Both the position numbers and the translations under genes were made by a program. DNA of 64,000 nucleotides from Haliscomenobacter sp041740695 (GTDB lineage: Bacteria > Bacteroidota > Bacteroidia > Chitinophagales > Saprospiraceae): positions 1-64,000 of the forward strand of contig NZ_JBGSLK010000074.1 in NCBI RefSeq assembly GCF_041740695.1, in the 5' to 3' direction. Below the pieces are notes generated by a model, which did no database searches, was not told the origin of the DNA, and worked only from the letters and a program-made list of their open reading frames with translations. This document shows positions 23,877-32,747 of this stretch, piece after piece. Positions within the stretch are counted from its first letter, which is position 1, and each line of letters starts with the position of its first letter.

Positions 23877-24869
23877 TTAAGTCAACTCAATACACACTTT
23901 TTGCTTTTCTACTACCATTTTATCACTATAAACAATCAAATCGATTGCTCCTAAATGTACACCAACCCGATAACGACTCCCTTCAAATACACTCCAGCGT
24001 ACTTCGGCTTCCAGGGAACCAGCACATGGGATTGTTTGTACTTTCAAATATTCCGGACGAATGAGCACCCGATCATCGGGTAAAACTTGCCAATTCTGCA
24101 TGCCGAAATACTGAACGACCAGTTTTTGCTCCAGAAGATTGGCCTCTCCGGTTAAACCCGCTACATAGGCGTTGCACGGTTGATGGTAAATTTCTTGCGG
24201 CGTGCCCATCTGGATCAAACTTCCTTGCTGCAAAATACCCATCCGCTGCGACAATCCCAAAGCATCTGTAGCATGATGGGTTACAAAAATACAGGCGGCC
24301 CCAGTCTGCGCCACCGAATTGCGGATGGTTTCTGCCAGGCGGCGATTGTTTGGTAAATCCAGGTTCGCAAAGGGTTCGTCCAACAATAAAACTCGCGCCT
24401 CTTCAGCCAGTGCTCGGGCAATGGCGGTGCGCTGCTTTTCACCTCCAGAAAGCAGCTTAGTCGGGCGTTCGGCCACTTCCTGCAATTGGCACAATTCCAA
24501 CAACTCCTCAATGCGGGCATCGCGGTAATTTTTTTCGTAGTACCGCAGCGCGTAACGGATGTTTTCCCGCACCGAAAGCGCAGCAGAAAGTTGATAATCC
24601 TGGTGTACAATTTTGATGTCGGGATGCCCCGGAATGAGCAAATCGCTGGGCAAGGTCAGTTTTTCACCCTCCAGCCATACCTCACCCGCATCGGGATTGA
24701 TCAGGTTCGCGGCCAATTGTAAAAGGGTACTTTTGCCCGCTCCACTTTCGCCCAATAAGCCGAAGATCTCTCCCGCCTGCAAGTCCAGACTGAGTTGATC
24801 AACAACCGGCTGATCCTGCTGATAAGCCTTACTGATGTGGCGGAGTTCAAACAATGGTGTGCTCAACAA
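23877..24869 (-). CDS. ABC transporter ATP-binding protein (iron/polyamine-type)
   Basis: The 330-residue ATPase has Walker A GESGAGKST (about 38-46), a Q-loop, the LSGGEKQR signature, Walker B VLLLDEPFANLD and the H-loop (VTHHATDAL). A C-terminal TOBE-like domain (LIRPEYLKVQTIPCAGSLEAEVRWSVFEGSRYRVGV) is typical of the PotA/FbpC group. No permease or binding protein is adjacent, so the transported substrate cannot be inferred. It lies upstream of anmK with a 25-nt gap. Confidence 0.9.
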   Translation of the reverse strand: MLSTPLFELRHISKAYQQDQPVVDQLSLDLQAGEIFGLLGESGAGKSTLLQLAANLINPDAGEVWLEGEKLTLPSDLLIPGHPDIKIVHQDYQLSAALSVRENIRYALRYYEKNYRDARIEELLELCQLQEVAERPTKLLSGGEKQRTAIARALAEEARVLLLDEPFANLDLPNNRRLAETIRNSVAQTGAACIFVTHHATDALGLSQRMGILQQGSLIQMGTPQEIYHQPCNAYVAGLTGEANLLEQKLVVQYFGMQNWQVLPDDRVLIRPEYLKVQTIPCAGSLEAEVRWSVFEGSRYRVGVHLGAIDLIVYSDKMVVEKQKVCIELT

Positions 24870-24931
24870 GATGATTTTTTGGGTAAAACGTTCAATGCGC
24901 CGGAAAGTTAAGCATTATCTCGAATTCTCTT

Positions 24932-24961
24932 TTTGTTTTGAGACTTGATCCCGTACCTTTG
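24932..24961 (+). promoter_or_regulatory. Bacteroidota promoter for the YqeY gene
   Basis: TTTG (24932-24935), an 18-nt spacer and TACCTTTG (24954-24961) match the TTTG-N19-TAnnTTTG consensus of the phylum's primary sigma factor. Transcription should start near 24968, leaving a leader of roughly 85 nt before the ATG at 25055. This is the clearest promoter in the window. Confidence 0.7.
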
Positions 24962-25054
24962 CGGCTTGGAACTAAACCATTCCATTTGCTTGTTTGTCTT
25001 CCAATTACAATAGACTTTATGAACAAAAAGTCTAATCATTAAACAATCATTAAA

Positions 25055-25501
25055 ATGACCTTAGAAGATCGGATCAACGAAGCCCTGAAAGAGGCAATGA
25101 AGGCCAGAGACGAAGCCGCCAAACGGGGCTTGCGTGAGATCAAAGCCCAAATTTTGTTGGCCAAAACCGATGGATCTGGCACGGAGATAAACGAAGAGCG
25201 CGAGATCCAGATTTTGCAAAAAATGGCCAAACAACGCCGCGATTCCTTGACCATTTTTGTGGAGCAAAACCGCAATGATTTGGCCAAAAAAGAACAGGAA
25301 GAATTAGACGTCATCGAAAAGTTTTTGCCCAAACAACTCAACGCTGAAGAACTGACCGTCATCCTGCAAGGCATCATCGCCGAAGTAGGTGCCAGCTCGC
25401 CCAAAGACATGGGTAAAGTGATGGGTGCAGCCACCAAACAATTGGCGGGTAAAGCTGATGGACGTTTGGTGTCAGAGGTTGTGAAGCAGCTCTTGAAATA
25501 A
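25055..25501 (+). CDS. GatB/YqeY-domain protein
   Basis: A 148-residue stand-alone YqeY protein, matching the tail domain of the GatB amidotransferase subunit. It may bind tRNA, but its role is unproven. Visible family features: LEDRINEALKEAMKARDEAAKRGLREIKAQIL at the N-terminus, an EE...QRRDSL...F.. helix, LPKQLNAEEL, and the C-terminal MGKVMGAATKQLAGKADGRLVSEVVKQLL. A good promoter precedes it. A 265-bp palindromic element begins 7 nt after its stop. Confidence 0.93.
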   Translation: MTLEDRINEALKEAMKARDEAAKRGLREIKAQILLAKTDGSGTEINEEREIQILQKMAKQRRDSLTIFVEQNRNDLAKKEQEELDVIEKFLPKQLNAEELTVILQGIIAEVGASSPKDMGKVMGAATKQLAGKADGRLVSEVVKQLLK

Positions 25502-25507
25502 AAACGT

Positions 25508-25772
25508 GAGTCATCCCGAATTTTTGAAAAGCCAAAATCGGGCTAAAATCTAATCGTGGAGCGATTGAATTTTGAATAGCCCCGGTCGTCCGGGGTTAAT
25601 AGTAGGGCCAAATTGGTTGCAACCACGGCAGTGGTTGAACTCAATAGAGCATAAAATTCAACCGCATCCGCGGTTGCGAAACCTTTTGCTACTGAAATAA
25701 CCCCGGACGACCGGGGCTATTCAAAATTCAACCGCTTTCGCGGTTCATTTTCCCAAAAATTCGGGATGACTC
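25508..25772. mobile_element. 265-bp nested palindromic MITE/REPIN-like element
   Basis: Terminal inverted repeats of 19 bp (gagtcatcccgaatttttg, 25508-25526, with 25754-25772). Inside is a perfect 34-bp inverted repeat (25565-25598 with 25698-25731) that includes ccccggtcgtccgggg, itself a hairpin with a TCGT loop. A direct repeat aaaattcaaccgc...cgcggtt occurs near 25652 and 25723, each copy forming a small ccgc...gcgg hairpin. No coding capacity. It fills nearly the whole gap between the YqeY and aldehyde dehydrogenase genes and must contain or displace the latter's promoter. Confidence 0.85.
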
Positions 25773-25791
25773 GTGTTTAAAGCCTTAACCA

Positions 25792-27321
25792 ATGAACAAA
25801 GATTTTTTACAAGTGCTCGGTTTACAGGAAAAAAACCACGGAACCAGCACCGGATTGGAGTCCTCCAATCTCTCTCAGGTGTACCTCGACTCCTACTCGC
25901 CCGTCGATGGCACTTACATTGCCAGTGTCAGTACGACCAGCCGCAAAGAATACGACCTCACCGTAGTCAAAGCCCAGGAAGCCTTCCAGGCCTGGCGCAG
26001 TGTTCCTGCCCCCAAGCGGGGTGAAGTAGTCCGCCAATACGGTGAAGCGCTCCGCAAAAACAAGGATGCATTGGGCAAACTGGTCTCCTATGAAATGGGC
26101 AAAAGCCTGCAAGAAGGCCTGGGTGAAGTCCAGGAAATGATCGACATCTGCGACTTTGCCGTAGGGCTTTCTCGCCAGTTGTACGGATTGAGCATGCACT
26201 CCGAGCGCCCCGGTCACCGCATGTACGAGCAATGGCACCCGATGGGGGTGGTGGGCATCATTTCTGCTTTCAATTTTCCGGTTGCAGTTTGGTCTTGGAA
26301 TGCCATGATCGCCATGGTTTGTGGCGACACCTGCATTTGGAAAGCTTCAGAAAAAACACCGCTTTGTGCTGTAGCCTGCCAGAATATCCTGCACGAAGTC
26401 CTGCGCAGCAACAATGTACCCGAGGGTGTTTCTTGCATCGTCAATGGCGACTACCGCGTAGGCGAATACATGACCCAGGACAAGCGAGTTCCACTCATCT
26501 CTGCCACGGGTAGCACACGCATGGGCCGCACCGTTGGGGCAATGGTAGCCGCGCGCATGGGGCGTAGTATCCTGGAATTGGGCGGCAACAACGCCATCAT
26601 CGTGACGCCAAGTTCTGATTTAAAAATTGTCTTGACAGGCGCCTTATTCGGGGCAGTAGGTACCGCAGGCCAACGCTGTACCAGCACCCGCCGTTTGATT
26701 GTACACGAGAGCATTTACGATACCGTGCGCCAAGCATTGGCCAAGGCCTACACCCAATTGCGCATCGGCGACCCCTTGGATCAAAACAACCACGTTGGTC
26801 CGCTAATCGATCAGGCGGCGGTACGCAATTACAATAAAGCGCTGGAACAAATTGAGGCAGAGGGTGGCAGTATGTTGGTGCAAGGCGGCGTATTGGACGG
26901 CCCCGGCTATGAAAGTGGCTGTTATGTCAAGCCATGTGTGGCTGAAATCAAGCACAATGCTGCCATCGTACACCACGAAACCTTTGCCCCGATCCTTTAC
27001 CTGCTCAAGTACTCCGATTTGGAAGAGGGCATCGCCATCCAAAACGAAGTTCCACAAGGACTTTCTTCGGCGATCATGACCAACAACTTGCGCGAAGCCG
27101 AACTTTTCCTCTCCAGCTCCGGTTCCGACTGCGGCATCGCCAACGTCAACATCGGCACCAGCGGCGCAGAAATTGGCGGCGCTTTTGGTGGAGAAAAAGA
27201 AACGGGCGGCGGCCGCGAAAGTGGTTCCGACTCCTGGAAAGCTTACATGCGCCGACAGACGAATACGATCAATTACAGCACGCAGCTGCCACTGGCGCAG
27301 GGGATTAAATTTGAGCTATAA
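25792..27321 (+). CDS. Aldehyde dehydrogenase, ALDH7/AmaB-like
   Basis: NAD-dependent oxidation of an aldehyde to the acid. The sequence is of the alpha-aminoadipic semialdehyde/piperideine-6-carboxylate dehydrogenase group, so lysine breakdown is the likely pathway. The 509-residue product has HPMGVVGIISAFNFPVAVWSWNA, KASEKTPL, the ELGGNNAIIV glutamate motif near 265, the catalytic cysteine in GTAGQRCTSTRRL (about 300) and the FGGEKETGGGRESGSDSWKAYMRR C-terminal segment typical of ALDH7. Full length. A palindrome arm starts 2 nt after its TAA stop. Confidence 0.93.
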   Translation: MNKDFLQVLGLQEKNHGTSTGLESSNLSQVYLDSYSPVDGTYIASVSTTSRKEYDLTVVKAQEAFQAWRSVPAPKRGEVVRQYGEALRKNKDALGKLVSYEMGKSLQEGLGEVQEMIDICDFAVGLSRQLYGLSMHSERPGHRMYEQWHPMGVVGIISAFNFPVAVWSWNAMIAMVCGDTCIWKASEKTPLCAVACQNILHEVLRSNNVPEGVSCIVNGDYRVGEYMTQDKRVPLISATGSTRMGRTVGAMVAARMGRSILELGGNNAIIVTPSSDLKIVLTGALFGAVGTAGQRCTSTRRLIVHESIYDTVRQALAKAYTQLRIGDPLDQNNHVGPLIDQAAVRNYNKALEQIEAEGGSMLVQGGVLDGPGYESGCYVKPCVAEIKHNAAIVHHETFAPILYLLKYSDLEEGIAIQNEVPQGLSSAIMTNNLREAELFLSSSGSDCGIANVNIGTSGAEIGGAFGGEKETGGGRESGSDSWKAYMRRQTNTINYSTQLPLAQGIKFEL

Positions 27322-27322
27322 T

Positions 27323-27475
27323 GAGTGAAAAGTGAAAAGTGAAAAGTGAAAAGTGAAAAGTGAAAAAAATGCACCTCCCTTTGCCATCCAAACTTTTAGG
27401 CAATAAAACTGCATACAACAGTTAAAAAACAATTGGTGTACCTGCTTTTCACTTTTCACTATTCACTTTTCACTC
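27323..27475. repeat. Composite palindrome G with gtgaaaa words
   Basis: About six tandem gtgaaaa 7-mers (27323-27368) are answered by inverted units at 27445-27475 (cttttcacttttcact...cactc). The loop of about 75 nt includes ctgcatacaacag. The right arm contains the stop codon and last three codons (Ser-Glu-Lys) of the convergent mutM-like gene; the left arm begins 2 nt after the aldehyde dehydrogenase stop. Confidence 0.85.
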
Positions 27476-28239
27476 AAAAAATACGTCGTTCTTCCCGCAA
27501 TCGTCCCTTTCTTCACCACACCCTTGCCATCGGCGGGCACAAAACCTTCTACCCGCCATTGCCAGAGCCAATCTTCGGGGTAGTCTTTGTAATAGGCTCG
27601 GCGTTCTACCGCGTAGTTCAGGATCTTTTGCAGGGTGTGGAAGAGCAGTTTTTTCTCCTCTTGGGATAGGTCTTCAATGCGTGCCGCCGGGTGAATCCGG
27701 GTTTGGTAGCACAGCTCATCGGCGTATAAATTCCCGACACCAGACAAGTATTGTTGATTGAGCAAAAAGGCTTTGAGTTGGCCTTTTTTGGCGTTGATCA
27801 AGTCCAAAAAATCGGCTTCGGAAATGCGCAGGGCATCTTCGCCAAGTGGAAGGGAGTCGATGTAAGCCTGCAAATCTTCCAGGTACAGGATGCGGGCAAA
27901 CTTGCGGGGATCATCAAAACCCAGTTGAAAGCCATTGTCGAATACAAAGGCAAAACGTTCGTATTTGGGTCGATCCAGGGGGTCTTCGTAATATTTGATG
28001 TCGCCCGTCATGCCGAAGTGCAGCAAGACGTGGTGGCCGTTGTCCAAACTCCCAAAGAGGTATTTTCCCCGGCGGTATGAGCCCGTGAAGCTGCGCCCTT
28101 GCAGCCGCTCGGCAAACTGCGCCCCATCCATGTTCCGAATGATTTTATCGTCGTGTACGTCAACGCGCTGGATGCGTTGGTGCAGGGCACTGGCGTCGAA
28201 GTAGCGCTGGAAGGTGTTGACTTCGGGGAGTTCGGGCAT
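27463..28239 (-). CDS. Fpg/Nei-family DNA glycosylase with zincless finger
   Basis: Bifunctional base-excision repair enzyme for oxidised bases. The 258-residue product keeps the catalytic N-terminus PELPE (Pro2, Glu3), K59 in GKYLF, LLHFGMTG and the helix-two-turn-helix (LSGVGNLYADELCYQTRIHP). The four cysteines of the usual C-terminal zinc finger are absent; the region reads ...GKGVVKKGTIAGRTTYF with the DNA-contacting arginine retained, like the zincless finger of NEIL1. The open frame reaches 28431, but the real start is the ATG at 28239 because processing to Pro2 is essential. The last residues and stop lie in a repeat arm. Confidence 0.9.
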   Translation of the reverse strand: MPELPEVNTFQRYFDASALHQRIQRVDVHDDKIIRNMDGAQFAERLQGRSFTGSYRRGKYLFGSLDNGHHVLLHFGMTGDIKYYEDPLDRPKYERFAFVFDNGFQLGFDDPRKFARILYLEDLQAYIDSLPLGEDALRISEADFLDLINAKKGQLKAFLLNQQYLSGVGNLYADELCYQTRIHPAARIEDLSQEEKKLLFHTLQKILNYAVERRAYYKDYPEDWLWQWRVEGFVPADGKGVVKKGTIAGRTTYFLSEK

Positions 28240-28310
28240 GAGTACTTGGATTTTGGATGCTAAACAAGCTTTGGTGGAAATGGTTAAAAAAGTGTGTATA
28301 CTTATTTCGC

Positions 28311-29459
28311 TCAGCCCCTCCTCCGCGACGAATCCCTCACAATCAACCTCGTCTTCAACACCTTCGTCTCCAACCTCGGCTGTTCCAACTGCTCCAGCAA
28401 CAACTGTGCCGATTGCTCGCCAATTTCCCATACTGGCTGCTCCACCGTGGACAAGGAAGGTTCAATAATCGCCGAAACCGGATCATTGCTGAAACCTACA
28501 ATGCCCAAATCCTGAGGGACTTTAATGCCCCGTTTTTTTGCCAACAGCAGTACCTCCAGCGCAGAGGGGTCATTGACCGCAAATATGGCTTCGGGAGGCT
28601 GCGGCAAATCCAACAAATGCCGAGCACAAAGCCGGGCATTCTCCTCAGTCAAGTCATGGTAGACGATCAAACTTTCGTCCATGGGCAGCCCATGTTTTTG
28701 CAGGGCATCCACATAGCCTTGCATCCGCAGCCGGGCGATTTGTAAGATACTTGGCCCGGCCAGGTGCGCAATGCGCCGGTAGCCTTGTTCGATCAAGTGT
28801 TCCACCGCTTGGAAAGCACCGGAATAGTCGTCGATGATGACTTGAGGCGTGTCCAGTTCGGGGCATACCCGGTTGAAAAACACCACTGGGACTTCCTTTT
28901 GCAGTACGGTGCGGAAATGGTCAAAATTCTCGGTTTTGCCAGTGATAGAAACCAGCAGCCCGTCCACCCGACTGCGCAGCAGGGCTTTTACATTGGCAAC
29001 CTCCGTTTCGTAAGACTCGTCGGATTGAAAAATCATCAGGTTGTAACCAGCCTTCGAGAGCACGGCTTGTGCCCCCATGATGATGGTGGGAAAAAAATAA
29101 TGCCGAAACTCGGGCACCAGCATTCCGATGATGTTGGTGCGGCGTTTGAGGAGGGCATTGGCGAGCGGGTTCGGCTCGTAGTCCAGCTCTTTGGCCAAAT
29201 CCAAAATCATCTGGCGGGTACCCTCGTGTATGTCCGTGTGCCCGCGTAGTGCCCGCGAGACAGTAGACTTAGAAATGCCCAACTGTCGGGCAATGTCCAT
29301 AATGGTGACTTCGTGGTGGCGCTTGGGTTCTTGTGGTGTATTTTCATCACCAATTGTAAAATGGTAATCACAGGACTTGCAGTAGTAGCGTTGCTTCCCC
29401 CGCATGATGCCCGATTTTTGGATAAACTCGACCTGATTACACTTTTTACATTTGATCAT
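28311..29459 (-). CDS. LacI-family regulator with N-terminal transposase-type zinc ribbon
   Basis: The 382-residue product starts with a CxxC...CxxC ribbon (C4, C7, C27, C30; RGKQRYYCKSCDYHF) of the kind found at the N-terminus of IS1 InsA and related transposases. A LacI helix-turn-helix (VTIMDIARQLGISKSTVSRALRG, about 51-73), the hinge and a periplasmic-binding-like sugar domain (NIIGMLVPEFRHYFFP...GIVGFSNDPVSAIIEPSLSTVEQP) follow. The start is the ATG at 29459; 13 upstream in-frame residues show no conservation. It is divergent from the susC gene across a 248-nt gap, so it is the likely local regulator of that locus and responds to a sugar. Confidence 0.92.
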   Translation of the reverse strand: MIKCKKCNQVEFIQKSGIMRGKQRYYCKSCDYHFTIGDENTPQEPKRHHEVTIMDIARQLGISKSTVSRALRGHTDIHEGTRQMILDLAKELDYEPNPLANALLKRRTNIIGMLVPEFRHYFFPTIIMGAQAVLSKAGYNLMIFQSDESYETEVANVKALLRSRVDGLLVSITGKTENFDHFRTVLQKEVPVVFFNRVCPELDTPQVIIDDYSGAFQAVEHLIEQGYRRIAHLAGPSILQIARLRMQGYVDALQKHGLPMDESLIVYHDLTEENARLCARHLLDLPQPPEAIFAVNDPSALEVLLLAKKRGIKVPQDLGIVGFSNDPVSAIIEPSLSTVEQPVWEIGEQSAQLLLEQLEQPRLETKVLKTRLIVRDSSRRRG

Positions 29460-29707
29460 ACCTCTGGACTGAACTCCTAAAAAAAAGAGAAGGTACACAT
29501 TTGGCTAATTTTTTTTACCGAAATCTCGCTATCGCTACCCGTTTCGAGAACCTTCCCGATAGGTTTTGTCCCGATTCGCCTATTCTATACAGTTGATTAT
29601 TTTGACATTGACTTTATTTTCGGAAAAAAAATCGGCTCACTAGGTTTTTTGAACCTAAAAAATTGGTTTTAAAAAATCACTTATCACCGACTTTAACCTT
29701 TCTACCT
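29460..29707. promoter_or_regulatory. Divergent control region between the LacI gene and susC
   Basis: AT-rich, with tetra-A/T runs. It contains tctcg...cgaga (near 29524-29552) as an imperfect inverted repeat and aggttttttgaacct (near 29643) as a small palindrome. Either could be the LacI-type operator, but neither has the classic central CG symmetry. No confident -33/-7 pair was identified. Confidence 0.35.
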
Positions 29708-32700
29708 ATGTCAGGCAAATTACAAATATTGCTTGTGTTTTTTGGTCTGTTGACCAGTGCCCAAGCCCAAAATCTCTCCCTACGCGGAAAGATATCCGAT
29801 TCCAGCGGAGAAATGCTAGTTGGTGCCAGTATCGCTATAAAAGGCACCACTAGTGGAACTGTCTCTGAACTCGATGGCACCTACCAACTGGAAGGCGTTT
29901 CACCGCAAGCCACACTGGTTATTTCTTACACCGGGTACCTCACCCAGGAGGTTTCGGTCAACAACCGCACACTCATTGATGTTGTGCTCGGTCTGGATGT
30001 AGAGGCCCTCAATGAAGTTGTGGTAGTCGGCTACGGTACCCAGCGCAAATCGAGCACTACGGGTTCCATCGTATCCATCAAAGCCTCCGACCTCATGCAA
30101 ACGCCCGTGGTCAACGTGGCGCAAGGCATCCAGGCGCGAGCCTCGGGGATCCAGGTCACTCAAAACTCGGGGGCACCCGGTGGCAACGTCAGTGTACGCA
30201 TTCGGGGTACCAACTCCATCAACGGAACCTCCGAACCCCTCTATGTAGTGGACGGGATTCAGGTATCCAACGGTGGGGGTATCAACGACATCAGCCCTTT
30301 GTCGACGATCAACCCGAGCGACATCGAGAGCATTGAAATCCTTAAAGACGCTGGAGCTTCAGCCATTTATGGTTCACGCGCGGCCAACGGGGTAGTTTTG
30401 ATCACCACCAAACGGGGTAAAGCTGGGGCAACCCGCGTGACTTTCGACAGCTACTACGGCATTCAGAAAGTGCTCAAAACGCTGCCCGTACTCAACGCGA
30501 CTGAGTTTGCTCAAGTAGAAAATGAGGTTTTTAAAAACAACTATTACAGTGACCCTGCCGCGCTGGGCGAAGGAGTCGACTGGCAGGGCCTCATCTTTCG
30601 GGAAGCGCCCATCCAAAACCACCAGTTGTCCATCAACGGTGGCAATGAGAAAACCCAACTGGCGGTTTCGCTCAACTACTTCAACCAGGATGGGATCATG
30701 ATCAATTCCAACTTCAAGCGCTACTCCTTCCGTACCAACCTGGATCACCGCATTAGCAAAAAATTCAAGGTGGGAACCAGCATTTTGGGCAGCTACTCTA
30801 TCAACTCCGGGATCACCACGGGCTCTACTAGCGTGGGCGACGGCGGGGTAGTAACGGGCAGTATCCTGGGCGCTGCCATTGGTGCGCCGCCCGTCTTGCA
30901 ACCCTATCGTGCCGATGGCTCGATCTTTCCTTTTGGCGAGCAGGCAGATGGGCGCTACCGCGAAGTAGCCAACCCCTTGGGCTTTGCCCAAACCCTGAAC
31001 CGTACCGATCTGCGCCGCACTTTGGCCAACTTCTACGGCGAAGTAGAGATTTTGAAAAACCTGACCTATCGGGCTTCTTTCAACATCGATTTGCAAAACA
31101 ACCTGAATGACCGTTACTCGCCTCGTTCGAATGTGGCTGTACGGGACTTGAATGACAACTCAGGCTCTGGTTCCAAATCGAACTCCAGCTTTACCGGGCT
31201 TTTGCACGAAAGTATTTTAACTTATGCACAGAGATTGGGTGAAAATCAAACCCTGAAATTCACTGGCGTTTTTGCCACCCAATCCGACCTGAGCAACAGT
31301 AATTCTATTAGCGCTTCTGGCTTCCCCAACGACGCTACCCAAAACGAAGCACTGCAATTGGCGCTCAATCGCACGGTGAGCAGCGGCCGCAGCAAACAAC
31401 GCCTAGACTCCTACATGGGCCGGATCAACTACGGGTTTAAGGACAAATACTTCGTTGACGTAGTGGCTCGGGTGGATGGTTCCAGCCGTTTTGGTGCCGA
31501 AAACAAGTACGGCTTTTTCCCCGCCGCATCCGCATCCTGGAGGGTCATCCAGGAGCCTTTTATGGACAATGTGAAGTGGATTTCCGATTTCAGAATCCGT
31601 GGCGGCTATGGCATCACGGGTAATGCTGGCGGTATTTCGCCTTACCAATCGCTGAGTACCGTGGCTTCGGTGGGTAGCGATTATGTTTTCAACAATGCCT
31701 ACGTGACCGGGATCAACCCTACCGGGATTGCCAACCCGGCGCTGCGTTGGGAAAAATCCAAACAAGCCACCTTGGCCGTTGATTTGGCCTTCTTCAAAGA
31801 TCGCTTTAGCCTCCAGGCCGAGGTATACCACAAAACAACTGAAGACCTGTTGTACATCAAAACCCTGCCCTTGAGCTCTGGCTACACCAGCATCACGGGC
31901 AACTTTGCTTCCATGGAAAACAAGGGTCTTGAACTCATGGCCAATGCCCGCCTCAGCGACGGCGCAGTAAAATGGACTGTAGCTGCCAACGCCACCATCA
32001 ACCGCAACAAAGTACTCGACCTGGATGGCGGGACGACCCTGGAGCGTTTTGTGACTTCTTACACCGTTCTGAAAGTAGGTGAGCCTTTGGGTTTGATCAA
32101 AACCTTCGTGTTTGATGGGGTCAACCAATCTGGTGAAACCATCCTACCTGGTTACGATGGTCGTTTGGGTGGCCACAAGGTCAAAGACATCAATGGCGAC
32201 GGTGCCATCAGCGCAGCTGACCAAATCATCGTTGGCAACCCCAACCCGGATGTCATCTTTGGTTTTTCCACCAATCTGTCTTTTCTGGGGTTTGATTTCA
32301 GTACCTTCTGGTCCGGCACCCAAGGCAACGACATTTACAATGTCAGCCGCTTGTCTTTTGAAAACCCGTTGGGGCAACGCAACCTATATGAAGGAGTGGT
32401 GAACCGCTGGTCGCCAACCAACCCCAGTAACCAGTATGTAAGTGCTGCTCAAGGTGGCCGTTTGCCCGTAACTGACTATGCGCTAGAGGATGGCTCTTAT
32501 GTCCGCTGCAAAAACATCACACTGGGGTATACCCTCAAAGGCATAAAAGGGGTCCAAAACATCCGTTTGTACGTGAGTGGAAACAACCTGATCACCATCA
32601 CCGATTACTCTGGTTTTGATCCTGAAGTCAACACTTTCGCAGGTTCCAATACCGTAATTGGCATCGACAACCTCGTGTATCCTCAGGCGCGTTCCTTCAT

Positions 32701-32725
32701 CGGCGGCCTACAAGTGAATTTTTAA
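29708..32725 (+). CDS. SusC/RagA-family TonB-linked outer membrane transporter
   Basis: Imports oligosaccharides (or other oligomers) across the outer membrane using TonB energy, with its SusD partner as lid. The 1005-residue product has a signal peptide, a CarboxypepD_reg-like domain (LRGKISDSSGEMLVGASIAIKGT, about 22-100) and a plug (VVGYGTQRKSSTTGSI..., RIRGTNSINGTSEPLYVVDGI, EILKDAGASAIYGSRAANGVVLITTK). A 22-strand barrel ends in aromatic QVNF. The start at 29708 (MSGKLQILLVFFG) places the signal peptide correctly; the frame is open from 29663. It lies upstream of susD and probably under the LacI regulator. Confidence 0.96.
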   Translation: MSGKLQILLVFFGLLTSAQAQNLSLRGKISDSSGEMLVGASIAIKGTTSGTVSELDGTYQLEGVSPQATLVISYTGYLTQEVSVNNRTLIDVVLGLDVEALNEVVVVGYGTQRKSSTTGSIVSIKASDLMQTPVVNVAQGIQARASGIQVTQNSGAPGGNVSVRIRGTNSINGTSEPLYVVDGIQVSNGGGINDISPLSTINPSDIESIEILKDAGASAIYGSRAANGVVLITTKRGKAGATRVTFDSYYGIQKVLKTLPVLNATEFAQVENEVFKNNYYSDPAALGEGVDWQGLIFREAPIQNHQLSINGGNEKTQLAVSLNYFNQDGIMINSNFKRYSFRTNLDHRISKKFKVGTSILGSYSINSGITTGSTSVGDGGVVTGSILGAAIGAPPVLQPYRADGSIFPFGEQADGRYREVANPLGFAQTLNRTDLRRTLANFYGEVEILKNLTYRASFNIDLQNNLNDRYSPRSNVAVRDLNDNSGSGSKSNSSFTGLLHESILTYAQRLGENQTLKFTGVFATQSDLSNSNSISASGFPNDATQNEALQLALNRTVSSGRSKQRLDSYMGRINYGFKDKYFVDVVARVDGSSRFGAENKYGFFPAASASWRVIQEPFMDNVKWISDFRIRGGYGITGNAGGISPYQSLSTVASVGSDYVFNNAYVTGINPTGIANPALRWEKSKQATLAVDLAFFKDRFSLQAEVYHKTTEDLLYIKTLPLSSGYTSITGNFASMENKGLELMANARLSDGAVKWTVAANATINRNKVLDLDGGTTLERFVTSYTVLKVGEPLGLIKTFVFDGVNQSGETILPGYDGRLGGHKVKDINGDGAISAADQIIVGNPNPDVIFGFSTNLSFLGFDFSTFWSGTQGNDIYNVSRLSFENPLGQRNLYEGVVNRWSPTNPSNQYVSAAQGGRLPVTDYALEDGSYVRCKNITLGYTLKGIKGVQNIRLYVSGNNLITITDYSGFDPEVNTFAGSNTVIGIDNLVYPQARSFIGGLQVNF

Positions 32726-32747
32726 GGATTTTTTAAAAGTAAAAAAC

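Noticed and set aside
27323..27368. Tandem gtgaaaa units considered as a CRISPR-like or VNTR array
   Set aside because: Units are 7 nt with no spacers, and the block is mirrored at 27445-27475, so it is one arm of a palindrome and not a CRISPR. Copy number may still vary between strains.
28240..28431. N-terminal extension of the Fpg/Nei glycosylase
   Set aside because: The enzyme needs Pro2 exposed as nucleophile, so translation must begin at the ATG of MPELPEV (28239). The extension also overlaps the LacI gene's end.
30374..32128. Long minus-strand frames (about 240 codons each) within susC
   Set aside because: Antisense shadows of a clear TonB-linked transporter; no domain or start context supports them.
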